From assembly GCA_033819885.1 (NCBI GenBank), contig JAQYUZ010000009.1, positions 248,001-312,000 of the forward strand: a DNA stretch of 64,000 nucleotides, written 5' to 3'. Below the pieces are notes generated by a model, which had not been told where the DNA came from, made no database searches, and saw nothing but the letters and a program-made list of their open reading frames with translations. Source of the DNA: Microbotryomycetes sp. JL201 (Eukaryota > Basidiomycota > Microbotryomycetes). Numbering within the stretch: the first letter of the stretch is position 1; each line of letters starts with the position of its first letter. The translations under genes and the position numbers were made by a program. Below, piece by piece: positions 39,135-51,104 of the stretch.

Positions 39135-41200
39135 TTACGCCCGTCTTGTGTTTTCCAACAACCAAACCGACTGTTTCGTCCGACGTTTGATGAAGGGCGA
39201 CTTGGCCTGTACCGAGTACCCATCAAACTCTGTGAATGACTCTACAATCCTCCATGTCTCGTCTTGAGCGACGATCGCTTCCGACGATGTCACTATCCAA
39301 TCAAACTTGTCGAATGCTGTCAAGTTTTCTTCTTTCGAGTACTCGACGGTGAGAGAGTAAGGAAGAGTCATGAACCAAGGTGGATTAGTCTCGAACGAGT
39401 GGAGGAATCTTGACGCTCCAGTCATGGCAGAATGAGTGTCCATGTGTACTCGAATAGGATTGACTAGCTCATCCAAAAGGAAACGACAATCAAAGAATGT
39501 CAGCCAACTCGTTAGAGCGATGTGCAAAGCCAGAACGACTTACCATGTCGAGTATCTTGTCGCGTCAGATGTTGGCGCAAAGATGACATAGCTTGACCTC
39601 CTGGATAGTTTTGTATAGAGGCGTACATGCCTAAACCAGAAATCATCAAGTTCGTTGCGACAATGACGAACAAGATCGTCCGCTTGACGCGCTTGGAAAA
39701 TCTGTTTGATGAACGACGTCAATAACAAGAATCTTTTCGTCTTGAACGACAATTCCGCTCACAACACTTGTATGCTCCTGAGACTGGCGGCAATGCACAC
39801 ATTAAGTGCGGGAATGACGTATACGAAGAACCGCCACTCTTTGTGTTTGAGCAGCGACAGCAGCACTATGAACCCGATCGAAGGGAAACCCAGTCTTCTA
39901 GTTCGTCTGTCAACAAGCATGGAGAAGAAAGCGATAGGGTAGCCAAAGTTCAAGATCTTCGGCAGCGAGTTTGTGAAATAGTAGTGGGCTGGTTGAACCT
40001 GGGTGACGCAGGAGTGATAAGGATCGCAGCGGATCAATGAATGCAAAAGTATAGCTTACGCCCCACTGCGCTGCGTTGTCGTGGTAGACATTGAACATGG
40101 CGGCTGCGCCCTCTGGCCAAATAGTTTTTCGCCAGAATACGCTGTCAACGGCGACGGACAACGCTGTCAAAGATCGTGCGCGGGTCAGGTAGTGTATTGT
40201 AGAGTGGTTCAATCCAGAGGTGACGGACCTTGACCGGCTCCGGCAGTTATGATTCCTGCCGCTCCAATCTCGAATAGCGAGGCTTCACCCCGCAGAAGCA
40301 CGTCGAGTGCAAAAGGCCCCATCAGCGCTACCAGTTCGAGACGCATGACCACAGCTGCGAAAGAAAGTAGCGCAAACGCGCCAAGGACTTCCACGCTCGC
40401 GCCCTTATCGTTTCGTATCCGTTTTGTCGAAGGAAAGACGAGCATGCCAAGAGCAATTTGTACTAGCAAGGAGCGAGTACGTCAGCGTTCTGGAACCTAA
40501 ACAGACTGTACGGGGCTTACCTAACGGGAACGCAAGCATGTTTGGCAACGTGCGCGACAGCCAGAACAAAAGGTGGAACTGGCTAACTGTCACCGTGACT
40601 GCCATTCGGGCGACGGACGGCCCGAACGACCGCCTGACTCTTCTGATGAAGAATGAAAGGGCGCAAGCATTAACCAGAGCCAAGACGCCCCGAACTGTAG
40701 AGTGTGGCGAGAGGCGTTCAGTGATGAAAGCTGATTGTTGGCGGTTCAGGGGGTGCTCGCCTGCTATTTGCACGTGAAGGCCGTCCTCCCATAGCGATAG
40801 ATGGCGGCCTGCTGCCACGACGGGCCAGGTCAAGGCTGCGAGCAAAGCGGGTGGCACAAAGCTCCTCGGAACTACTCCAGGAAATTCGATGTGGTCAAAC
40901 TGTGGCGAGATCGCGTTCAGGACGGATACTGAGGGTGAGAAGAGCAGCATTCTCGTGCAACATACTTTCGACCACTGCGTACTGTCCAAGCCGTGTTGCA
41001 GAAAGTCGCGAGTCGCGTGCAGCGTGAAAGACTGGACAAAACCGAAAGTCCGTCAGCTGACGATGTTAGCGCGTGGTACGGGCAGGTGGCCGAGTCTGGT
41101 GCAGATTCACCTCTTCAACTTTTGTGTACGGCGCCAGAAGGACGTGCAGCAAGCTGGCAGTGACGAGCACGAGCTCGCTCAACCTTGGCCGACCAGGCAT
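39135..41200 (-). CDS. ALG12: Dolichyl-P-Man:Man7GlcNAc2-PP-dolichol alpha-1,6-mannosyltransferase
   Basis: ER membrane enzyme adding the eighth mannose to the N-glycan precursor, using dolichol-phosphate-mannose. Eight exons (41111-41200, 40966-41031, 40521-40899, 40235-40462, 40060-40163, 39763-39998, 39544-39701, 39135-39463) give 529 residues. Signatures are the luminal YTKVEE near the start, FDHIEFPGVVPRS, SQFHLLFWLSRTLPNMLAFP, VAVDSVFWRKTIWPEG, ILNFGYPIAFFSMLVDRR, LLKHKEWRFFVYVIPALN and NYPGGQA; HKE is the family hallmark. Many hydrophobic spans are present. About 40 residues after LTWPVVAAGR look like an insertion; I found no frame-preserving intron there. Head-to-head with RAD17, 195 bases apart. 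ALG12 over the related ALG9/GPI enzymes is chosen on the FPGVVPR segment. Confidence 0.9.
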
Positions 41201-41395
41201 GGCCCCGCCGTGCACAGCTGCAGCTGCAGCGGCCTCTGCGGCTCCTGGAGGGACCTGTTTGAATGTTCGAATCCGTGCTGGGCTGGCTAGGCGGCGCGTT
41301 GTAGGCTTACGAGAGTCGTTTGAAGGAACAAACGAGGCCCCGGCGCTGTTTTGTCCGTTTGCGAGCCGCCACACGCCGTCACGTGCTCTCTCACG

Positions 41396-44257
41396 ATGCC
41401 ATCGCCAACCAAAAAGCTCAAAAAGGAGCTCAAGCCGCTGTCTGCACGGGCACGTCTCTCCATCTCTCGCGGAAATCCCAAATTGCCGACAGCTGACGGT
41501 TCGCTCGCTCGCTCGCAGCCCCAGTTTGACATGAAATTGTGGGCACAGCCGGGCGCACTAACGCAGACGCCATCTCACGGGACGTCCAAGTCCTCTCAGC
41601 CAAAACCTGTGCCTGTTGGCGCGGGCAAACACCGGATCGAGACCGTCGACCTCAGTCAGTCAACCGCGAGCACACTTGAAAGCCAGCATCCAGCTCACGA
41701 CCCTCGGATACAGCATCAGACGACGAAATCACTCTAGAAGCACACGATGCAGCCTTGTGGGTAGACAAATACGCGCCCCGGAACAGGGTCAGTTCAGGGA
41801 TGGCAGCGGCTAGGCCGACCAATTTGCCACTTGCTCATTCAATTCGGAACAGGACGAGCTTGGCGTGCACCCTAAAAAAGTCGACAGCGTCGCTGGTTGG
41901 TTCGACGAAGCATACAACCCTCGTCTGGCAAAGTACAGGCGCTTGCTTGTCTTGGCCGGGCCAGCAGGTGCTGCCAAAACGGCAACACTGCGACTGCTCG
42001 CACAAGAAAGCAACGTCGAAATCATCGAATTCCGCAACGCAGGTAACACTTCGGTGGCCAACGATAGCGGTCTGTTGACAAACTACAGCATCGACAGACA
42101 CACGCGTTGATGTCGTCTCTACGCAGGTCGTGAATCACTCGTAAATCACTTCACGTCCTTCCTGGCTCGAGCAGGCATGGCGCCTGCGCTAGAGCTCACC
42201 ACGGAAGACAAGATGTACGCAGCGGCGAGCACGTCGACGAAATCGAGTTTCGCAAGCCCAACAAGCAGACGGCTCATACTGCTCGAAGACTTGCCCAACA
42301 TTGCTCACAAAGACACGAAAGACGCTCTTCAATCGGCTCTCTTGCAATACCTCAAGTCGCCGAGGGTCACCTGTCCGCTCGTCTTGATTATCAGCGAAGC
42401 CCTCGCTCGTCCCGGCATCGGACCGGATGCAGATAGCGCCACAGTGGGATTCCCAAAAAATGATTCTGTCGACGCAAGGAGCGTCTGTGGCATAGACATT
42501 CTCGAGTCTCCCGGATGCAGGACAATCACGCGAGTTTGCAAAAACGTCTGATGCTTTCATCTTCTGAGTTGTCACGTTATCCTCGCAGGTTCAGACCTGT
42601 CGCCCCGACAATCATGAAGAAAGCACTCAACAAGCTTCTGGACAGAATCTACTCGAGTAACGGCGACTTGAATCCGAGCCTTCGACCTTCCGCAACGGCC
42701 GTCGAAGTGATCTCTTCGCACTCAAACGGAGACATTCGATCGGCCATCATGAGTTTGCAATTTCTAGCTTCAAATCCTTCAATGGCAAAAAGTAAAGGCA
42801 TGACTGATCTGGCTGTCGGGCATGCGCCAAAGAAAAGGAAAAAGGGAGACGCGGGAGGAGTGAGTAAGGAGCAGGTCAAGGAATTGTAAGTCGATCTGCG
42901 TGACCCGATTGCCGGGCACGCGTGCGGACAGAGTTTCTGCTTCGAGTCGAAACAAGCGAGACGCAATGTCTGCAGTCGCTTGAATGACTGAACGGCCGAT
43001 CGAGCCTGAGATCTAGATACTGACCGGTAAACGGAACAGGTTGCAATTCGTGTCGGCACGCGAGGACTCACTCTTCATCTTTCATGCGCTCGGCAAGGTG
43101 CTATACTCGAAGCGTGCGTCGAGCAAAGCTGACCGCTCAGTTCGGATCGCTCTGATCTAGTAGGTTACCAATGTCTGCAGGCTGGGGTCAAAGACCGGAT
43201 GACGATAAAAAGGACCTCGACCGTCCGGGAATTCTCCAAGAATGCGAGACTAAGCGTCTACCTAGACATTTACGCGAAAAGTGGTCACGAGCGCCTTCGA
43301 AAGTCGATCCGGACGTCCTGTTTGCCGAGGCGCCGGTGGATTCAGATGTTTTTGTGACATATATACAGCACAACTATCCTCAATTCACTAATGAAGTCGA
43401 GGAATGCGCTGGCATCATGGATGGTTTGAGCGAAGCGGACGCGTTGATGCGCATGGAAGGTGACGACGTCAGTCTCTCTTGGCGCTTTGAAAAGTCAACC
43501 GAGCGCTTCCAGCCTAATTTTCGCCTTTGACAGCGTCTGAGTCGAGTCGCTTTGACTTCTCAATACTCTTTCAACGTTGCCGTACGATCAACCATGCTCA
43601 ATTTGCCTCAACCTGTCCCTCGTCGACGACAAGAACTGCGCAAGTCTGAATACTGGGCGAAAACTCGTTTGCAACGGTCAAACGAGAACGGAATCGAAGA
43701 GATGTACCGCAAAAAAGATGGATTGGCCCTCGTGCCTCCGACTGGCTTGAGCGCATTGACAAGTCAGGCTGTCGGCAAGTTCGCCAAGGCCAACGGACAA
43801 AATGACGAGGAACGTCATATAGGGCAGGACGAGCACGATTGGTCGGGCGGTGGAGGTACGCAACGGAGTCGACAATGCTTGACGATCGAGTTAGTGCCGT
43901 TCATTGGCAAGATTCGCAAGCCTGGAACGACTCGTCAGTCGGATTACATCTCTGGCGCTTGTCGCGATGTGCGCTGACATTTATCGTCTGTATTCGATGA
44001 ATATTGTGTCAGATTTCTCGCCATTTTTGACACAGTTGGCAATGTTTCCGAAACCTCCTCAAAGCTCAAAGGATTATTCGATACTGTTGAAAGGCGAAGC
44101 TTTGGGTGAAAACGACGCAACCGTGGATGACGATGACCAAGACGGTGGCGAACAAGATGACGAGTGGGAAAATCGTGACAACGAATGGAGCTCGCTAGAG
44201 ACTCAGGGCGTCGAGGAAATTTTGATTGATCCGACAGACGATATTCAAGACGTTTGA
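41396..44257 (+). CDS. RAD17: Checkpoint clamp loader subunit Rad17
   Basis: Replaces Rfc1 in the clamp loader that puts the 9-1-1 complex on damaged DNA. Nine exons (41396-41654, 41714-41787, 41853-42042, 42127-42529, 42589-42885, 43040-43113, 43181-43467, 43534-43933, 44013-44257) give 742 residues. Features are LWVDKYAPRN, the P-loop region LAGPAGAAKTATLR (from about residue 145), ILLEDLPNI as the Walker B region, FRPVAPTIMKKAL, and SNGDIRSAIMSLQF. Later come REDSLFIFHALGKVLYSKR, EAPVDSDVFVTYIQHNYPQF and an acidic C-terminus. The P-loop has Ala where the Gly before Lys is expected. The intron at 42530-42588 has a GC donor (GCGAGT). The 154-base intron at 42886-43039 is longer than its neighbours. 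Confidence 0.9.
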
Positions 44258-44386
44258 AAATGGATCTCAAGTCGTTGAAAATAATGATTTAAAAAATGCA
44301 AATGATGTCTCTTGCGATGACACTCTTGGATGAGAGGGAAGATTACCACGCGATGATAGCTATGCACACGGAAACAGAGAGCCGTT

Positions 44387-47300
44387 TCAAGCAATGTTTG
44401 CCGAATCTCGCAACATCAAAGGACTGCTGCTGAACGGCAATGCGCTTGGCCTACGAACCTTGATGAGTTTGGTTCTGTCCGGCGTCGAAAGCAGATTCTC
44501 TTTGTCATCCCCGGAACGTTCGATGTTGATCACGTCCGCAGGCGATGATATTCTCTTGAGCTTTGTATTCGAACCGAGTACGCAACCTGGTATCCATTCT
44601 GCGACTCGTTTGGGCAACATGGTTTGCCAATTTCGTTCGTCAACAAGTTGAAAAAATTTCGCCAACAAAGGCAAATTCGTCAAGGTCGAGCGTGAGCCAA
44701 TGATGATGATTTTGCTTTTTGCTCGTGTCAGACAAACGTTGATCCGTCGCCAATCTTTGAGCAAGTCGCCGACCTGCGCTCAGAACATGTCAGCGTTGCT
44801 TCCCGACGTACGCCACCAGAAAATGGCACTGACGACTTTGTCTTCGTTCGATCTGACGAGTGACATGATGATACACTCCTTGTCTCGACCTTGACTTCGA
44901 TCGGCCGTCAATACTTCAACGTCCGACACATGTTCGAGCTTCCGAGATAGAAGCTTGAGCTGCTGTCGATAGGGAGTAATTACGCCGACATCGACGGGTT
45001 TGACGCCACACTTCAGCAACGCCTCGGCGGCCTAAGTTGTAAGAACTAGTTAGTTAAATCCAAGTTTTTGAACGGTGTTCGGAAGGGCTTGCATGCACGA
45101 CGATTCTGGCTTCTCCGTGATTGCTGACCCTTGAACCAGCACGGTGCTCTAGGGCTGGGATTTCGTCCGTGTTCAAAAACACGACAGCGCGACTGTACAA
45201 TGATCGTTAGGTTCAGCAGTACGCGCTCGGACCCTGCCACTTACTCTGGATCGACTACAGTCTCGAGCCAACCGGTGTCGTCTCTCAAACCTCGATCCGC
45301 CAAACCTTTCAGGCCATCTTTGTTCTGCAGACTGAGCTTACGCTCGGCAATGACGCTGGAACCGCACTTGAGACGGTTCTCGTAGATGAGTCTGTTGGAC
45401 AACAGCATGATGTCTTTGTTCATTCGATACTGCAATGACAAGTTGCACACGGCTTCCGGATGAGCATCCGACAGCCGCTTAAAAAGCGAGACGTCGAGTC
45501 CGCTTTGACGAGCGACCTTGTTGCGCACGAGTGGCGGAAGCTGGTTGTGATCGCCGACAAGCACGAACGTGTCTGCAAAACGAAGGGGGCCAAGACAAGC
45601 AGGTAAAGTGACTTGGGATGCCTCGTCGACAATACACACGTCGAAGCGACGTTTAGTAAAGATAGGCCTGCAATCGTGAGCATCAGCCGAGAGTCGGCCG
45701 GTCGCAGTCATCTGCTCACTCGTTGATATTCGAAGTCGTCGTCGCGACGACTTGGGGCATCATGAGTAAATTGTCGACTTGAGTCAGCGTCTGCGGCATA
45801 TTGGCAGTGTCGAGTGTTCGAGAGTGTAATTGAGGCATGATCTGTATCGACAGTGGGGATTCAGATCACAGACAAGGTCAAAGGGAAAAGCTTGGCACAC
45901 CTTGTCACGATTGCCTAGCCTGAGAACGCTCAGCGTGCTGTCTTCCAATTTGAGCAGAACGTTGTCGACCGCAGAATGAGTGTATGCCGTCAGAAGGACC
46001 GATTTGCCACACTTTGCCAGAGTTTTGACAATCTCGGCGATAGCCGTTGTTTTTCCAGTCCCTGGCATGCCCAAAATTAGGGCATAATCTCTCGCCGACA
46101 GTACCTTTTCCACCGCTGCCTTTTGATCCGGATTGAGTTGATTCGAAATGAAGCGATCTCGAACGGTTTCATCTTTGCGCAGGAGACCAGGTTCGAATTC
46201 GGGTGGAGCCAAGTCAACCACTAGCCGTCTCCTGCGTTCGTCGCCGTTCGCGACAAAGAGTTGGATGAGATTGTCCCTTAGCCGTCCAAGGCCGGCGGCG
46301 AGCTCGTCTTCGTCGACGCGGAAGATCAAGTCCTGAGGTTGGGTCGAGGGAGGCAGCGCACGAGCAGCTTGAGGCGTGGTTTCAAGCGGACGATCAAGAC
46401 CAAGGACAATACTGCGGGCGTCAAGCTCGAGCACAAAGCCTCGAGCAACGCCAAGGACGTAAGGCTCCTCGAGCGAGACGGTGATGGGGTCGTTTACCTT
46501 GATCGCACCGCCCAACAGCGAATGCGCAGCATGTTGGCTGGCCGTGACCTGTGTTAAGAGAGGGACGGCCGTGTGCAGTCGATAAGTGAAGCGATGGATA
46601 CGAGAGCGTGAACCCTCTTGCTTGGGCACGAACGAAGGATCGATGGACATATTGGCAAAGCATCTGTGAATGTCGCACCATCAGCCACTGATGATCCGAA
46701 TGTAGACCCTCCGAGACTTGCCTGCCCGCTTTCATGCGGTCCTCGGCACTCATCGTCCAAATCTCCTTCTTGTGCCGAACAACATCCTGCTCTTCAAGGC
46801 TGACAAGCCTTTCCCAGTGCTTGAAGAACGATTTATGCTCTTGTGTCAGGAATCCCGTCTTTTCTTCGTAGTCTGCTTGCAGTTCAGATTCTGGATCGTT
46901 TGAAATTATGTTGTCACCGTCCACGGCCTTGACAAGAGTCAGAGTCAGAAATCGCTGTCTGAGCGGTATGACAGCATGACCCACTGATCTGAAAAGCATG
47001 CAAGCATCCTTTGTATAGCAGCGTTTGCAAATGCGCGTATCATCGATAGCGATCGGGAGCAACCGAGGTTCATCCTCGATGTCGGGCTCGAAACCGCTGT
47101 CGATGGAGTACCCGCCAGCTGCAGCCCACATCGCCTCTTCATCGTCGTCGAGCACTAGAGCAGGAGCCTGAACGACGGTATCTCGGGACTTGTCCTGTAT
47201 TCTATCCGTCGTTCGATCAGGTTGACTGCTCTGCGATAGCCCTCCAAGTTGGAAAGGGCTGATGGTCGTTCGTCGATGCAGGAACGTCGCAAACTCATTC

Positions 47301-49080
47301 CGCGCGAGGATCAAGCCTCTCAATTCGTTCCGCGCTGCTTGCACCCTGACGACCGAATTAGACTGTGAATAGTAAAGCAAGCCTGACGCAATTTCCTCGT
47401 CTTTGACAGCAAATTTCAGCTTCAGTACACCGTACCAAGTGAACAGAGACCCACTGTAACGGTCGCTCATGAGCAAAGTATATAGCATCGTTTGCGCTCG
47501 ATGTTCCATCCCGGCATTGGTACGACCCGTTTTTATCTCAAACGGCATGGTAGCTGGCGCCTTTCTCTCGACATTATTGGTCGCCACAACTCCGGACACG
47601 GACACGTCAATCTTGCCTTTCAGTCCGTATTTTGGCGACCAAATATCTTCCTCAACTGACAGAGCCTCAGTGATAGCCAGTTTTGATGGAATTGCCTTGT
47701 CGGCTCGTGAATCCTGGATGATGGCCGTCGCTCGTGGAACATTGGACGTGTTGATAAACGTTGCCTTGAAGGTGTCAAAACCTTTGCTCTTTTCTACCAT
47801 GTCCTCGTAAGCTTTAGTTGATTCGAGGTCAATACTCCATAGCTGTTGGATCTGATTTCGGATGATCTCTTGAATCTTGTCACGTCTGTATGACTCATCC
47901 CACGAGTTCTCAAGCATGCACGATTGCATGAGCTCGTGCAACATGTTGCCGTATACGAGCGACTTGTTGGAACCTCCAATCGTACGAATCAATTCCTGCA
48001 AGACGGCTTTACGAGCACAGTTGGCAGAGTCGCCAACTTTGGTCGACGAAACGAGAATGTCAGGGTGAAGGATGAGCATGCCATTGTTGCGATCGACGAC
48101 AAGGGCGGGATCGTTGTGAGATTCCAGATTGCCGATGAGATTAATGGTGTCTCCGATTTGCACTGTCGTTTGGAGCCAGTCATCGCAAACGTGCACGTTG
48201 CAAGGCTTCTCGTGAGCTTGACATTCGATCGTGAGAATCTGGACAGGCGCAGAGTCTCAGTCTTACGTCTGCCTCGGACAGATCACAAAGGCACGTAGCT
48301 CACTCGATATGGCCTTCTGGTCTGATCGTCGATAGAATCCTGTATGTTTGTGACATTGCACCGAGTGAATTGTTGACTCAGGGCTGGCTGATGGAGGATA
48401 ATCGCTTCAGTTCGGCTGGATAATCTGCTTGGCTTCGTTTACCATACCGGCTTGAGTTTCGGCTTGTCAGAATCCGATATTTGATCACTCTCTTCTGGAG
48501 GAGGTGTCGCTTGCCAGTCCTCTGCGTCCCAATCAATACCGCCCACCAAGGCGTCCAGCTCGTTTTTCCGTTTGTCCTTGTCCTTTCCGCCAATATAAGT
48601 TGCATTGGGAGAGGGAGGATCTGCGGCAATGGCGACGTATTTGACAGCTCTTGCGCTTCTGTTCTCTGCGCTCAAGCGCCTGACCGTTCGTGAGGCGCCG
48701 TGGGCGGACGCTGATTTAGTGGCACTCGCCGGCCCTCGCAGTGCTGCCGGCGCCGCTGTAGCCAAAGTCGGGTCTATTTTCTGGTGGATAATAGGCCGAG
48801 TGTAGGGGTCGTCCCAGAATTGTCCCTGCGCACCAAACGGAGCCGGCCTGCTGTTGTCTGTCTTGGATGTCTGCGATGGTTGTTGTGGCCGAGAGTCTCT
48901 TGCCTTGCTGGCGCCGCGCAGTCCATGTTGCGGCTCCCGCGTTCGTGCAGCAGGTTTCAAAGGTAGACTCGGTTGACTGGCAGCGTGTTTCGGCGGCGGC
49001 GAGGACAGGTCGGTTGTGTCGAAAGCGCTCGAGTCGAGGTCCGCAAACAATTCTTGCATAAAGTCATGATCGACTGCCAT
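44387..49080 (-). CDS. DNA2: DNA replication ATP-dependent helicase/nuclease Dna2
   Basis: Processes long Okazaki-fragment flaps and resects double-strand breaks. Exons 48448-49080, 48304-48387, 46722-48238, 45901-46663, 45720-45841, 45245-45667, 45093-45192, 44834-45031 and 44387-44773 give 1408 residues. The disordered N-terminus carries LDALVGGIDWDAEDW (175-189). The RecB-like nuclease includes SANCARKAVLQELI, PFEIKTG and the iron-sulphur cysteines CKRCYTKDAC. The SF1 helicase has GMPGTGKTT (about residue 940), CIVDEASQVTLPA, GDHNQLPPLV, LQYRMN, VITPYRQQ and NVCLTRAKSKIIIIG. Two introns have GC donors, 46664-46721 (GCAAGT) and 45032-45092 (GCAAGC); the second keeps the exact family spacing in EARIVVHAAEALL. 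Convergent with RAD17, 129 bases apart. Confidence 0.95.
48514..48558 (-). other. Trp/acidic motif in the Dna2 N-terminal tail
   Basis: Encodes LDALVGGIDWDAEDW. Yeast Dna2 uses aromatic residues in its unstructured N-terminal tail to stimulate the Mec1 kinase, so a function for this short motif is plausible. A close relative ends the unknown protein at 51105-52323. Confidence 0.55.
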
Positions 49081-49385
49081 GCCGTCCGCTGTGCACACAC
49101 TCGAGCCCTCACTCGAGCCTGAAAGTGCGACGATGAGTCTTGCGGAGCAACGAATGGTTGTCGAGATGTCGAATCGGAAACCGGTCGCGTCCTTCGCGGC
49201 ATGCGCGACGCGTCGGTGCGCGCTTACGCAGCATACACTCAAACACTCTTTCTTTTGCAACAATTTTGCCCTCTATAACACGCCGTTCGTCACAAATATA
49301 ATAGTCAAACGAAAAGAGAAAAGTGTCTGTAGTCACAGTGTCCGTCCGGGAAGGAGCAGGAAGCGATATCGTATGCGAAGGTCAT
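49081..49385. other. Intergenic region
   Basis: 305 bases between the DNA2 start and the stop of the Anp1-family gene, both minus-strand. It contains the DNA2 promoter region. No gene seen. Confidence 0.5.
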
Positions 49386-50696
49386 CTAGTGGTTCTGTGC
49401 ATGGAACACGACGACTCCAGGAACCTGAACGAATCATATTGTAAGTCATCAATCGCGACATGAGCGTCATCGAGTGTTTACTCACGCCCACCACTTCGAA
49501 TCCTGCCTTTTTCGCGACCTTGGCGAGACCTTCTGTCTCGATCTGCACGAAGAAATATTCATCAACCGCAGCACATCAAGCGGATCGTGTGGTCGCGCAC
49601 CTCGTTGTCGAACACATACGTCGGGAACGTGACGCCTTCTCGGTGAACGTGCGCCTTGACGAGCGTGAACGTACATCCGATGCCGTCCAGCGGCACCGAC
49701 GCCAAGCCAAGATGCGTCGGCATATCGACGAGGTGTAACCGATGAGTCGCCAATTCTCGATATCCTTCGACGAGCATGACGTCCGGTCCGATCTTACTCA
49801 AAAGCTCGAGGCTTTCTTCAGTCTCCGCGAAATTGTTTCGATCAAAACCCTGTTGAAGTATGAAAAAATTCAACGATGGCCGGTAGCAAGAACGGCATCA
49901 TGGCTGTGCTGACCCAGAAATCCCAACTATTCTCAAGGTGCCAGAGCGTGTTCGGCACGACAATATCTTTATCGACGCTCATCAAGTCCATCAGGATGTC
50001 GGGGTCGTATCGAACGACATCGACGTCGAGCCACAACACCCAGGAATGATCCGGTCTCAGCGCCGACGTGAGCAAGTAGTTTCTTGCGCGAGCGATAAAC
50101 GCCCGCCGGACAGGTTGCCCCTCGAAGCCATGCCGAACTTCCGACGCCAAGTTGAAGTGAAAGTCTCTCTGAAGGATCATGATAGAATCGTATCGCTGTC
50201 GCTTTGGCCTCTGCTGTAATCGGTTGGCTCGGGTTCGCAGCTTTGTGATGGTGTCGTCCGTCGTGTCGCTCACGAGGAATGCGAGCGATATCAAGTTGGG
50301 CGGATAATTCAGTCTGCAAATAGTGCTCAGCGTCAGCAAAGACAGCAGTATTTGTCTTCCTAACGAGCTGACCGCTCAATGTTCTCAAAGTACTCATCAA
50401 GCCAAGGCGAGGCGTCTTTCAACGGCGTCAAGATGAGCAGCTTTTGTCCCCCGTAGTGGCCTCTCGGCGTGGCCGTGATCGGCGTCAGGTCGGCAAAACT
50501 GACGTTGGTCGTCAGACTTTGATGCTTGCGAACATAGCCCGTGGCGCTCGTGTAAAGCAGTGTGAGAAGGACCGAATATATGCAGACTGACAGCCTGTGG
50601 GTGAACAAAGAGCAGCGCATGTCAGCAGTGTGCACAAGGCAGACGACATGACCGTGTGCGAAGTTGCGAGCGCGCGAATGCACGCAGCACGATCAT
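49386..50696 (-). CDS. Golgi mannosyltransferase, Anp1/Mnn9/Van1 family (GT62)
   Basis: Type II Golgi protein that extends mannan or N-glycan outer chains. Exons 50653-50696, 50373-50594, 49914-50313, 49601-49849, 49486-49542 and 49386-49424 give 336 residues. A short basic N-terminus is followed by an anchor (LSVCIYSVLLTLLYTSATGY). Then come LLILTPLKDASPWLDEYFEN, YPPNLISLAFLVSD, ARARNYLLTSALRPDHSWVL and the metal-binding DVD in WLDVDVVRYDPDIL. Further on are DKDIVVPN, LDGIGCTFTLVKAHVHREG, FPTYVFDNEIETEGLAKVA and the ending GVPGVVVFHAQNH, which follows the family's VxGLPxxxVWH pattern. The last two introns were set by that pattern. Which of the three yeast paralogues it matches is not clear; basidiomycetes often have fewer. 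Head-to-head with the 377-residue gene. Confidence 0.88.
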
Positions 50697-51104
50697 GTTG
50701 CGGGAGGTCCTCAGCTGACCTTGATGTGAGAACTCCAAGAATCTTGGCTCTAGCATCCCGTTGCGGTGACGGGTTGCTGGCCGTGCGCACAAACGCGCGG
50801 ACCATCAGTCACGCGTCTAGATGCCGCTCGTCCCTGAAGCCGCGACGCGCTGTTGCCGAGTTCGTTGCGCAAAGTTTTGGAGCGAATGGTGATTCCAGTG
50901 CTTGACGACGGAGAGCCAACCATTGCTGCGACTGCGCGATCCGAAACCAGCGAGATGTGCTGCGCAGTGCCGCTTTCTCTGTTCCGTTACAGAGCGCTCA
51001 TCGAGCAGAGGTCAATCGCGACGGCTATCGAGCTCACACGCCGTCACGTCATACCTTTGACTTCTACTCGACCGCGCCTCGTTCATTACAACCGACAGAG
51101 TTGA
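50697..51104. other. Divergent promoter region
   Basis: 408 bases between the starts of the Anp1-family gene and the 377-residue gene. No coding exon recognised. Confidence 0.5.

Noticed and set aside
40739-40830. Possible intron in ALG12 after the LTWPVVAAGR segment
   Set aside because: No GT donor in the required phase pairs with an in-phase acceptor, and the frame stays open on both sides, so I left it as an insertion.
41255-41290. GTTCGAATC sequence resembling a tRNA B box
   Set aside because: The flanks cannot form a five-pair T stem or an acceptor stem, and no A box lies at the right distance. No other convincing tRNA was found in the window.
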